Source of the DNA: Diplonema papillatum
Taxonomy: Eukaryota; Euglenozoa; Diplonemea; Diplonemida; Diplonemidae
DNA length: 64,000 nucleotides
Reading direction: 5' to 3'
NCBI GenBank assembly: GCA_030068145.1
Contig: JAPJBO010000140.1
Location: forward strand, 62,001-126,000
Shown here: piece after piece, positions 34,942 through 45,800 of the stretch
Position numbering within the stretch: the first letter of the stretch is position 1
Layout: each line of letters opens with the position of its first letter
Position numbers and translations under genes: made by a program
The notes under the pieces: model-generated
Told to the model about the DNA's origin: nothing
Database searches by the model: none
The model's input: only the letters and a program-made list of their open reading frames with translations

Positions 34942-36161
34942 CACGGTTGTGATACGAATCGTTTATTGTATTTTATTGTATTTTTATTGTACAGATTTTC
35001 GTACATTATTGTATACAATACTGTACAATAATACAATACTTTACAATAATTTACAATAATGTACAAGAATGTACAATAATATACAATACATTATTGTACG
35101 ACTGCAGTCCCAGCGATCCTGATGCTCCAGCAGCAATCAGGCACTCTTCTGATATCCTAGAAATGACGGGAACTGCCTCCCTTTTCTGCAAAATAGAACA
35201 CATGGCCCACGGTTCTGAGGCCTCCTGCAGAAGGGAAGAACTCCACGAAAAGGTCAACGAACAAACTGGGCCGCAACAAGAAACTGCCCAGTGCACTTAA
35301 ACATCTGCGAGATCGAGAAAGGATTGAGCAGAACAGCAAACTCGAAAAAGGCTTTCCCAGATGTTGAAGACTGGAATACACAGTCCGAGCATTTACCAAA
35401 AATGCGCGTACTCCATAACCCCTTTAGGCGCATCAGGCGCACCTGGATTTACCACCCAATTCAAAAAGTTAGTTTGCAGAGATGTATATTCCGTTGCGGG
35501 AAGCTTCTGACAGCTATCTCGCTGCGCCCAATTGCAGCAGATATCTGAATGAAAGGGGCAGTATTTCCGTTCACGCCCTGGAGAGCATGCTCGGTCGGGG
35601 AAACGAGAAAGAACGAAATACGATGTATTTCACTTCCCTGCTGCGTTCGACCCTGAAAACGTCGTTTTGAAGCAAACGTCTGTATCAAGGGTCTTCACCT
35701 CGGGAAACCTTCACTTCAATTTCCGGACTGAACTGAGTCCGAAGTGAAGATTGCCGAAGTGACGATTGTCGAAGTGAAGATCCACCAAGACGTCCTCTCG
35801 CCAAGACACCTGTCGTGGGCAACTGCCTTTCGAATGTTTGTCGCTCTTTCTGGTAGCCCATGATATGACACCTGCTGCATCTTCACCCTCTTGAACTGCA
35901 ACGCTGTCTTTTTGCGCTCGAACACCCATGACAAAGACACCATGTTCGGAAGTCTGTCGAGTTCATCGGGTCATTCCGTGTAAAACCTGTCGTGAACCTT
36001 CCACACGCCTTACCCCCTGCACCACTGCGTGTACAATAATGTACAATAATCGTACAATAATATACAATAATGTACAATAATGTACAATAAAAATACAATA
36101 ACTCTTGGTCGGCGGGGGAAATACAATAATGTACAATAATCCATTCGTTTCACAACCGTGA
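34942..36161. mobile_element. 1.2-kb terminal-inverted-repeat element
   Basis: Ends are CACGGTTGTGATACGAAT (34942) and its complement ATTCGTTTCACAACCGTG (to 36160), one mismatch in 18. TTTGTA occurs directly on the left (34936-34941) and one base from the right end (36162-36167), a likely target duplication. Just inside both ends lie AT-rich TTATTGTAC/GTACAATAA arrays in inverted orientation. No transposase is recognised in the 1.2 kb, so it is probably a non-autonomous DNA transposon. It splits a repeat A-B unit. Confidence 0.72.
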
Positions 36162-36189
36162 TTTGTAGTTGTATTATTTTCTTCCCCCT

Positions 36190-36310
36190 CTAGCTTCCTT
36201 CGAAATGAGCACAAGCAGTCCCTCGAGTATTTTTTACATGAGCCAGTTTGGAAGGAAAAGCTCGACGAAGCTGCCAGACACAGAACCGTAGGGATCCCAA
36301 GTGCTGCAAC
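36190..36310 (+). repeat. Partial repeat family B, copy 3
   Basis: TTTTTTACATGAGCCAGTTT and GGGATCCCAAGTGCTG match the start of family B with several changes. It is preceded by CTTCCTTCGAAATGAGCACA and CAGTCCCTCGAGTATTTT, a string also found at 6418-6463 after the first B copy. Confidence 0.7.
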
Positions 36311-37324
36311 TTTCTTTAGAAGGTTTGACAGCGCGAGAAAGTGTTCTGCCCGAACATTGAGCTAAGGTGCTTCCCCCCGGACAATGAAACACGGTCAACA
36401 GCCAAGGACTCTGACTCTCAGTGGATACCCCATTCCAGGAGGCTTAGTCGTGTCAACCCTGAAGAGAACAGGCAAGTTCGACGGGGAGGAACACGTTCCT
36501 TCCCGGAGCAGCAGCCCCAAAGAACTAGGAACAGATTTGGACAGTCGAAGACAGCTGTTGCGCAATTAGAACACCCCCCCTCCCAACTCGCTAGTCCCTT
36601 GATTGCAGTTCTAGCTGCGTCTATGAACGTTGCGTCAGGGGGCAGGCTCCTCTGTGTGTTTGTGTCGCACCCCTTGTCTGAAGAAGGAATTCGATTCCGA
36701 TCAGCGGCAACAGCGCACGCTTAGTCAAGCAATCCGTTCCTTCATCCTCCTCCTCTTGAATAAACTCGCCTCGTGCCTGTGCTCTTGTAGCATGTAGGCC
36801 TGGCTGCAATAAGCTACAAACAGCCGTGTAATTAGGTCCATGGCGCTATCTTGTGTAGGCAGGTTCCATGTTGAGGTCCGTCTGATGTGATGATAGGACA
36901 CAGGAACTAAGCGGAAATGATTGATTCCACACCATAAACCAGCATGTCACGAAGCCGTGCTCAAAAGCTCATTTTAGCCCATTAGACGCAACATACAGCG
37001 ACGATTCAGCAGCATCACGACACGAGCCTTCGGCTTTCGTGAGTATTATTGCGAGTTGCCCTGTACTGTATCTATAACGTATTGTGAAGGCTGAGAAACC
37101 CGTAAAGGTAGAGGTGGACGCTTCGTGATGCAATCTCCAAGTTTTTCGGGTTCCGCATAGATAGACAACCCCTCAGAAATCCCGTTGTTTCTAGCCCCAT
37201 GGCCTGAGCTGGACTTGCTTGCGCCGCAAGCACCGGTCTGGCAGAAGTGACTGGCCAGAAAAGGGTCCGCTGGGATGTGGGAACTGGAAATTGGGAATTC
37301 ACATACTTTCTCCTTTGCCATCCT

Positions 37325-37371
37325 TGTTGCGTCAGTGGCGAGTCATTTGCATGCAAATGAGTCCCCGCTGA
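37325..37371. repeat. Shared palindrome motif, copy 1
   Basis: GTTGCGTCAGTGGCGAGTCA followed by TTTGCATGCAAATGAGT. The inner part, ATTTGCATGCAAAT, is a perfect palindrome. The same arrangement with one central change is at 62143-62181. Confidence 0.65.
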
Positions 37372-38130
37372 ACGCAAGTCACCGTGCGGATCGATCGCGA
37401 ACTTTCCAAAAGTGTCCAACCATTGCAGCCACCAGTTGAGTACCCTGGCGCTGAATCAACGAGCTTTTCTTCGTCGGACTTACTTGCTTCGTATACTTTA
37501 CATTCCGTGTCTGTGCATCCCCCTCCCGGTAGGTCGTATGCTAATCCCGTTTTCCCCTGGGTCCTTGCAAGCAACGTGCACTCGGCAACGGTGCACCTCA
37601 AAATGGATTCCTCTCTTGAGAATGTCGTCAAAAAAAGTTTACTGTCGTCGAGCAGTCTCTCTCACACGAGATTGACGTCAGCTCCCGCGAGCAGATGCCG
37701 TCGTTCCCAGAACCGCAAGTTTTTAACATGATGATCAATGCCAGCCTTCCGACAAGCAGTTCTCGTATGCTTGTAACCTTTCGCTTCCGAATAGCTAAGG
37801 GATAGAGCCAACCGACGGCGTCAGGGCTCCGCTGCGATGTTACGGGGCCGTCGCCGACAATGGCAGTTTAGTGGCGGCAGCTTACGGCAGGTGGCCCGGA
37901 CCACTCATGACAGTTGTCCCGACGCTCAAACCTCTTAACGGGCGCGCCAGCGTGGGGTAGCGGGCCGTCGATGCCCTGGACAGTTTCGTCACCTCCCATC
38001 GATCAGCAAAGCACGGTGCCAAAGCACACCCATACAGAGGGCAACATACAGGCTTGTGCTTGTAGAAGCGCACCTCGACGCCGCCCGGCTCTTTTCGCAC
38101 TGCTGTGTTCCAGCGGACCTTTAAACGTTA

Positions 38131-38285
38131 AGGGGGGGGTCGAATAATGACAGTTATTTGACACACGTCTGGTTGTCTAAAAACACGACCACTATTCGAT
38201 CCTGCTGCTGTTCGGCTACCCGGAACTTTTTTTAGTATTCGACAAATCGAATAATAACACGGGTGTTATTATTCGACCCTCCCCT
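38131..38285. mobile_element. 155-bp Harbinger-like MITE
   Basis: Imperfect terminal inverted repeats, AGGGGGGGGTCGAATAAT at 38131 and the complement of AGGGGAGGGTCGAATAAT ending at 38285, are flanked by TTA on both sides (38128-38130 and 38286-38288). A 3-base TTA duplication with G-rich ends fits PIF/Harbinger (Tourist-type) MITEs. It has no coding capacity. Confidence 0.6.
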
Positions 38286-38938
38286 TTATGACCACCCGCC
38301 TGGCGGAAGTGGCGTTCTGCACCCTAAGAGTGTTCCTCAAGCCACTGCTTCTATGCAGAGCTGCGGAGGAAATGCCTCGCCTGGGCAACGCACGCGTGGC
38401 ACACGCGTGCTCGTTCCAGAGACTATTGCCAGTATTTTCGGGCAACAAATCAAAGGCCCTCCTTCGGGCGAGTACCCTGTTTTTTTCGAGAGACCGAATG
38501 CACCACGCAACAGGGGCTGGATAGTGGAGAGAATGGTAACAACCCTCGAGTACGTGCTCTCGCTTCCGTTGTTCCGGAAATGGTTACATCGGCTAAAAAA
38601 GGTGAACGACTCCAGACTACAAAGACACACACTTACATGCTTTGCCTTTAGCACTGGTTAAATCTGCTTACCGACACCACAAAAATCCCCTTTCGACGAT
38701 GGTCACCTGGTGACGGAGTTGAAAGCCGGATTCTCAAGCGAGCTTATATATATATCTAGAAAGAAGAGGTTGTCCCGAGTTCCGGCCCAATCCTTTCGTA
38801 TGTTTTGTGCGCCAGTCATACGCAGACTGCGCGCTCGCGTTTGGGAGTTTGAAAGCCTGTTGATACCCGTCCGGCAGCGGGTGGGGGGTGTGGCAGTGAT
38901 CTAGTAAGTGTTTGGTATTGCGTTGGCGGCAGAGTGGG

Positions 38939-38977
38939 TAAACGTAAACGTTTATGAAAGGAGGACGTTTACGTTTA
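38939..38977. repeat. Perfect 13-bp inverted repeat
   Basis: TAAACGTAAACGT and ACGTTTACGTTTA are separated by 13 bases and could form a strong hairpin. Confidence 0.8.
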
Positions 38978-39407
38978 GTGATTCTGCTTCTGGGCTCGTC
39001 AGCTTTTAACCAAAAGCGTCATATGCCACTTCTTATCTTCCTTGTGCTACAGCGACCGATGGCCGGTGCAGTTGAGCAGGTGATCCTGTGCTCTACCAAT
39101 TGATGCGTGGAAAACACTTTACCTCAGAACTTTGTACTTCTGCCTTCTTCATTGTCGACAGGTCTGTACTCAAACCGTCCCAGGCGCTCTCTTAACTTCC
39201 GTTTTCCAGACATCGTTTTCCTTTTCAAGTTCTCGTTTTTGCTGGCTGTGATGGGAATGTTAGGTTGGACTAGCGGCCGTGAGGGCTGGGCCCGTTTCCA
39301 GCGTGTGCTCTTATTTCTTGGTGTGCAGGTAGTCGGGGAATAGAATTACCTTATGTACACGAACGAGCTGGCAAAGAGCCGAGACTCAGCTTTTTTTTTT
39401 TGTATAG

Positions 39408-39535
39408 CACCTGCTTTGTAGGAAACACTTGAGGAGACTGCCAGTTGCGAAAGATCAAAGGAGGTAAATGTGCTGTAGCCCGCACGAAACACAGGTAAAT
39501 ATGGGTTTAGTGGCGGGCGTAAGCGTTCAACAAAA
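39408..39535 (+). repeat. Repeat family A, copy 3
   Basis: After an 11-base T run come TAGCACCTGCTTTGTAGG, GAGACTGCCAGTTGCGA and GGAGGTAAATGTGCTGTAGC through GGGCGTAAGCGTTCAACAAAA. It lies 290 bases before the formin start, perhaps in a 5' UTR intron. Confidence 0.85.
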
Positions 39536-39821
39536 GTTTTGCATCGGCCGATGGCAACGAACCGAATTATAGAAATAGAGGGCTACTTGCTTGCCAAACA
39601 GCGAGCATTGGCACAAGCGGTCGAACTCCCAGGGGCTGCAGATGAGATAATAAAGTCGAAGCATCATGCATTCTCTCGTGTGTGCCATTTATGACTAGCG
39701 CTCCGCCGACTCAGGGCTTCGTCCTTCCCCCCCTGGGGTTGGCATCTTTGCCCATTCTTGCCAACAATTAAACAAGACACACTCACGCAGGGGGAGTGCT
39801 GTAGGGGAATCGCACACGACA

Positions 39822-42800
39822 ATGGTCGCGGCGCCATTGGGGTCGAAATGGGACGGCACGGCGGCGGCAGCTGTGAGCACCCTGGAGGAGGTGAAGGAAG
39901 CCAAGCTCGCGGCGCAGAAGCTTGCCAAGGACACCGACAAGAAAGCGTTCATCGCGTTCCTGTTCAAGCTCGGGCAGGCGATCCAAGTTTCGCAGTTCGC
40001 GGAAGACTTTCTGAAGTACGACGGGCTCGACGTCGTGTCGCACTGCCTCATCTCCCTCAAAGGCCGCCAACAAACGGAGTTGCTCAAAATCATCCGAATG
40101 CTGCTGGTCTACGAAAACGCCATCGACCAGTACGTAGAGGAGCGCGGCATGGTCGGGCGCATCTACAACCTCTTGAAGTGTGGGAGCAACACGGCGAAGC
40201 AAGTCCTCGACATCCTCATCGTAACAGTCGGCGCTATTGAAAGTGGACAGGTGTGTTTGCCAGCCGGTCTTCTTTTGATTAGTGCCTTTTTGAAACACCG
40301 GTTGCCGACAGAGGAAACTTGTTGGGCTTGCGTTGTAAGCGAAGCAACGGAGATTGGTAAGGAGCATTCTTGCTTCTGCGTGTAGGGAAGAGACCGCTGG
40401 GAGGAGTTCGAAGCCGAAAGCGAATGTATATTCGCAACGTTCTACCAGCTCTTATTTTTGTCGTCGCCAGCTGTTTGTCTGCAACGGCTTCGTCGCCGAC
40501 AGAAGGAGTCATGCCCAAAGATACCTGGTGCTGAAGTCAAAAGCGCAGACCGTGTTGCCTATGTAGTAAACTAACGTTTCCCCTCCCCCCTTTTTTTATT
40601 TGACGAAGCGAAGGAAGGATGCGACGTACAATGCAACCACAAAGCTGTGATAACACCGGAACATGACCGAAATTCCCCGTCCAAAAGACCCTGATGAGCT
40701 CTAACTCTGGATTGGTCTGCGTTCACGAGCGAAACCCGAGACGAAGAAGAGGTGCAGACAACACGCGGTGAAAAAAGAATGAAGAGGACTAGTCCCTCAC
40801 TCTACCTGCGGAGTCTTACACTTTTCCCTTCTATTTTACACTTATTTCGAAGAAGACTTGGTGCTATCATCAAAAATGCATGAGAGGCAGTGTCCTGCCT
40901 CAACAATAAACTAAGACTTTCCCCCCGGCCTCGCATTTTCTCGTCCTCTAACTTGCAGAAGCTGGTTCACGAAGCGGCGACACGGGTGCTGAAGGGAGAG
41001 CTGCCTTACGGGCCGATTGTGCCGCTGCTGGGCTCGCAGGACTTGAACGTGGTGACGAACGTGCTCGCGTTTCTGAACGTGCTGATCATGCGTTGGAAGG
41101 AGCGCGACCAAGCGACGGCGGACGAAATCGTGATGATGTGGAAGCGGTGCGGCTTGCTGAAGGCATTGCAGCCTCTAACCGACATTGAAGACTCCGACAT
41201 CAAAGCACAGCTCACGGTGTACCAGAAGCTGACTGGGTTCATCATCCCCCTCGGGTGGTACGCCGCCACGCAGTTCCAAGAGCGAGCGATCGAGCTGCGG
41301 CGCCGCCAGCAGCAGGCCCTCGAAAAACTCGAAACCCTCCGAGCGTCGCAAGCCAAGGCCGCCGTCGTCCAAGGCGAGGTCGACAGGGCGTCTGAAACCC
41401 TGAAGGAGCTCACCGACTTCATCGCGAAGAAGGCCGCCGCCGGCCCCTCGGACGGCAGCAGCATCGAGCCGGAGGCGTGGGACGAGAAGCTGGGAGCCTA
41501 CGCCCACACCATCTTCCGGACGTTCACCACGGCTGACGACATCAAAGACGACATGGCCAAGGCGCTCAGCAAAGTGGGCACCAGCGCTGCCTCGTGGAAG
41601 AACCGCAACAAGAAGGCAACCGGCGACGGGGCCTTCTCTGATATTTCGGTGTGCCGCCCTTTTGTTTTACATAAGCGCCAGCTTGAAAGGAAATGCTCGA
41701 CGATGCTGCCCGACAAAGAACAGAAGGGATCCCAAGGGCTCTAGCTACCGAACCACGTGTTGAACGGACGTGAGGTCATGCGGGTCTACCCCTACACGAC
41801 AAATCACACAAACACAACAGGTCAAAAAATCCTGAGTGAGAAAACAACACACGGTGGTGTAAGCGAAGAACAATGCATGAGAGGTAAACGTTAACCAAGC
41901 ATCTTTTCCTCCTCACACACAGAGTGAAGATTCCGAACCGGTGCGGAGACGTCCCAGGATGCCACGACTCCCGGCACTTGACGACTCCGACGACAGCAGC
42001 GATGAACGTCCGCCGACAGATTCAGACGGGGAGTCTGGCGGCTTGCCATCAGAGGGTGACGTCAACCCACCTTCTGATGATGAACCGCTTCCTGATGACG
42101 AGCCTGCGATCGAGACATTTGTCGACCAAAAAACAGGTTCGTGCCGTTCATCCCGTTTCTCTGAGACTCCAAGCTGTGGGTCAGGACGATCTTGGATCGT
42201 ACACTTTCTTTTTTCGATATCGACCGCAAACACGTGCCTCAAGAACGCCAGAAGACGCACATTCCGAACAAAGACTTCCCGCGGGAATTGCGAAAAAGTG
42301 TTTTGCGCGCCGTGAGGCAAACGAGTTGCGCGCTTTTTGCGATCATTACATTACGGTAACTCCTTCATCATGACAGGCGACACGATTCATCAATTCGTCG
42401 ACCCGTCGACCAACTTGACGATGCAGGTGGCCGTGGGGCCTGATGGGGAGGCAAGGGGCCCAGCCGTGCAGGTGCAGCAAACCGCGGACGCTGCTGCAGC
42501 GAGCACACACGCAGACGCTGCGCCGCAACCCGCAGCTGATGGCACGAAGCAGCCGCCGCCTCCCCCGCGGCCTTTCGCTCCGCGTCCGAATCTTCCGAAG
42601 GTGGCCGAGCTGAAGCTCAACTTCTACCGGGTACGCGAGTTTTCTTGTTGTACAAGCACCTGCTTTGTACGAAATACTTGAAGAGACTGCCAGTTGCGAA
42701 ATACCAAAGGAATAGTGTGGTACTTGTGGCGTTCACACAAAAAACGTCTTACGACACTCAGAGCACAAAGAATATCTTCCCTCAACGACGGAGGTCAACC

Positions 42801-45800
42801 GGAGCCTTTAAAACCCCGGAGTTTCAAGCGAACTTTCTTGTTGTTGGGCTTACTTTGTAGGCCTGAGCAATGAGCGAACCAACACCAAACTGAAGATCAT
42901 GTCACTGTCACAGTTTACATGTCCGTGCTTCACATGGAGATCCCTGACTCAAGAAACGTGAAAAAGAAGAAGAACAACCCGAAGATAGGGCCCAAACTCG
43001 GCCTGCTCATAAAAAGAAAATTGGATTGAAAGCATAGCGAAAGAGCCAAGGTATATTTTTTGTCTTTCTCTCGCCTCTCACTTAAAGGTTGTCACTTCCA
43101 ATCCGAATTACAGGGCGCCGTGCCGAAGAAGAAGATGCGAGTCATGCACTGGGAGAAGTACGGCCTCACCAAGGACAACCTCTCGATGTGGCACAAGGTT
43201 CACCCGGAACTCGGCGGGGAGCTCAACTGCGAGTATGGGGTCCTTCTTTTGTACACACTTCTCTTGTCTGATCATTGCCCCCCTTCACAAACACATGGAC
43301 AGATAACTAGTTCCCCGCCGTAGACGTCTTGTGCAACTCCGCGCACGCACCATGTGCTGCGGTATGTCCAATGATATGCCACGCACCTCGTGACACACTG
43401 CAAAAACCGGTCACAGTCAACATCCGGAAAGCCACCCACAGATTCAACTACGAAGAATTCGAAACCATGTTCGCTCAGAAGGAACGGACAGAGCGTCAGC
43501 ATGTCGTTGAAAAGAAGGAGGTCGTGACCCTCATAGACGCCAAGCAGTTCCAGAACATCTCCATCATGATGCACAAGGTGTTCCTCTTTAAACATAGCAC
43601 CCTTTTTGTCAACCCTTACCGGCTTGTGAACCTTTGCCGAGCCTTTTTTAGCCCAAGTGTTCTAGCCCTTTCTTTCCGGTGCGGCGGGAGGAGGCCCGCT
43701 CCGTGGGTGCGGCGGGCGGCTCCGGGAGCTTGCGGGAGAAGGCCCATGGGGCCACAGGGGCGGTCTGGCGGGAGAAGGCCCATGGGGCCACAGGGGCGGT
43801 CTGGCGGGAGAAGGCCCATGGCCACAGGGGTGGTCTGGCGGGAGAAGGCCCATGGGGCCACAGGGGCGGTCTGGCGGGAGAAGGCCCATGGCCACAGGGG
43901 CGGTCTGGCGGGAGAAGGCCCATGGGGCCACAGGGGCGGTCTGGCGGGAGAAGGCCCATGGGGCCACAGGGGCGGTCTCGAACCGGGCGGCGACCGGGGA
44001 GGACCCGGTGGCTTGGGGGGGGGGGGGGGGCAAGGGTACCTGTAAATCCAGGGTCTCCGGGGCCCGGGCCCCGGGCCCCGGGCCCCGGGTTAGCGCTAGG
44101 GTCCAGATAGGGTCCAGGCCCACGGTAATCACGCCATCCAAGGATGGAATCGTCAATATTGCAGCTTCCACAACAAGCGGAGAGCAAGACGAGAAAAAAT
44201 CAAGAAATAAACTTGATAAAATTTGATAAAAAAAGCTCACAGTCGTGCATTTACCATAGGGGCTGAGCGGGCGGAGGCTCTAAGGTGGAATGGTCAAAAT
44301 GCCCTGGGAAAAATGTGGGACAAAAACTTTCCGAAACGCGAGTTTTTAGGGATTCCGGCCCAAAAAAAAAATTTTTTTTTTTCAACACCCACCTTGCCAC
44401 CTGTGACCTTGGGTGACTGAGCCGTGGTACCCTTTAGACAGCCAGCTAGACCTGCCAGAACCTGAAAACCTCCTTCAGGTTTCGTGGCTGTGTCGAAAAA
44501 TACATTCCGAGGACGTTTTTGAACGCTTTTGAATCCGTTGAGCTCAAGGACAGTCTGGGGCCCTGGAATGGAATTGTAAACGAATTGCATCTCGTACCAG
44601 AGAGTTTTTCCTTTGGTAATCGTTCAGGGCCAAAACCCTGGAAAATTTTCCAGGGCCCGGGCCCCGAGTTACAGGTACCCCTGGGGGGGGGGGAGAAAGT
44701 GGAAGGCACACCGTCGACTGGCTCCCACCTTCGCGGCAGACGACCAGTGCACACGCCAATCTGGGCACCAGTTGCCGGCTCGTTGTTCGTACAAGCACCG
44801 GGCCATGCACACATGCTGGAGTTGTTTTTAGAGCGCCGGCAGCGGCGGCCTGGAGGAATAATGTGCTTTTGGACGCGCAGCGAACGACATGAGTGCAGCG
44901 CGAAAAAAGCTTCTGGCGCCCAGCGCCTTGCCTGCCAGCCAGGTACGGCCATGCACGCCCCAAATCAGTGAGACCTTACCTACCACACAATCGTCGAACA
45001 CTCATCACACACACACACACACACACACCTGTTCCAACCATCAGATGCCTTCGATTCCGGAAATTCAGCGTGCCGTGCAGCAGCTCGACAGCACCGTTCT
45101 CGATCGGGACAAGCTCGATTCGCTGATTTCACAGGTTCCCCTTTTTTTTATGGTAACAAGCTTGCTTGTCTATATCAAAAAGTGTCGGATGGCAGCGTGC
45201 TGTGTTAAATAACTCAAAACGGGGTTTACACATGTACGCACACACAAATCCCCAAAGGAGCCCTGATGCGGTCAGGGCTCCTTTGGCACGGCACGGTGCG
45301 AGCTAGGATAGCCGGCCACATGATGGAATGCGGGTCGCATGGATCAACCAATTGTCTTTTTGAGAAGGTTGTATTGGTTTGTTTCTATCTTGTTGTCGCC
45401 GTGAACGTCCTGAAGGTAGGTCCACTTTAGTGGAGCAAGGTCTCCCGGTTTCGGGTGTCGGGGTGGAAGACGCGGAGGTGAAAGGACACGCCAAAAAGGA
45501 GACTCTAAAATCCCGGACTTGAGCGAACTATAACTCTGAAACAGCAAGTAAAGTGTACACGAAAGAAGCCATGCATGTCCCCCACAATCCCGGATTCTTA
45601 AGCGAACTACAAATCTGAAAAAGAAAAAGCGTTTTTAGCCACTACCAGCTTCTAAGCCTGGACTCCATCTCGTGCATTCACGAGGAGCCCACCAACGATC
45701 GTTAATGAACGCAGGTGCCGACGGAAGAAGACGAAGCGGCGTTCAAGGCCAACGCGGACAAGAAGCCGTTGGAAGAGTACGAGCCGCCCGAGCAGTTCTT

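Larger units (their letters stand above)
36311..39400. other. Intergenic region, no gene recognised
   Basis: Several frames of 60 to 130 codons are open but none has family features. It holds a palindrome at 37341, a small Harbinger-like MITE at 38131 and a perfect hairpin at 38939. Confidence 0.4.

Noticed and set aside
43616-44240. Long frames on both strands with GLLPPDRPCGP or GRRPMGPQGRS repeats
   Set aside because: Translations of the 36-base minisatellite in formin intron 6.
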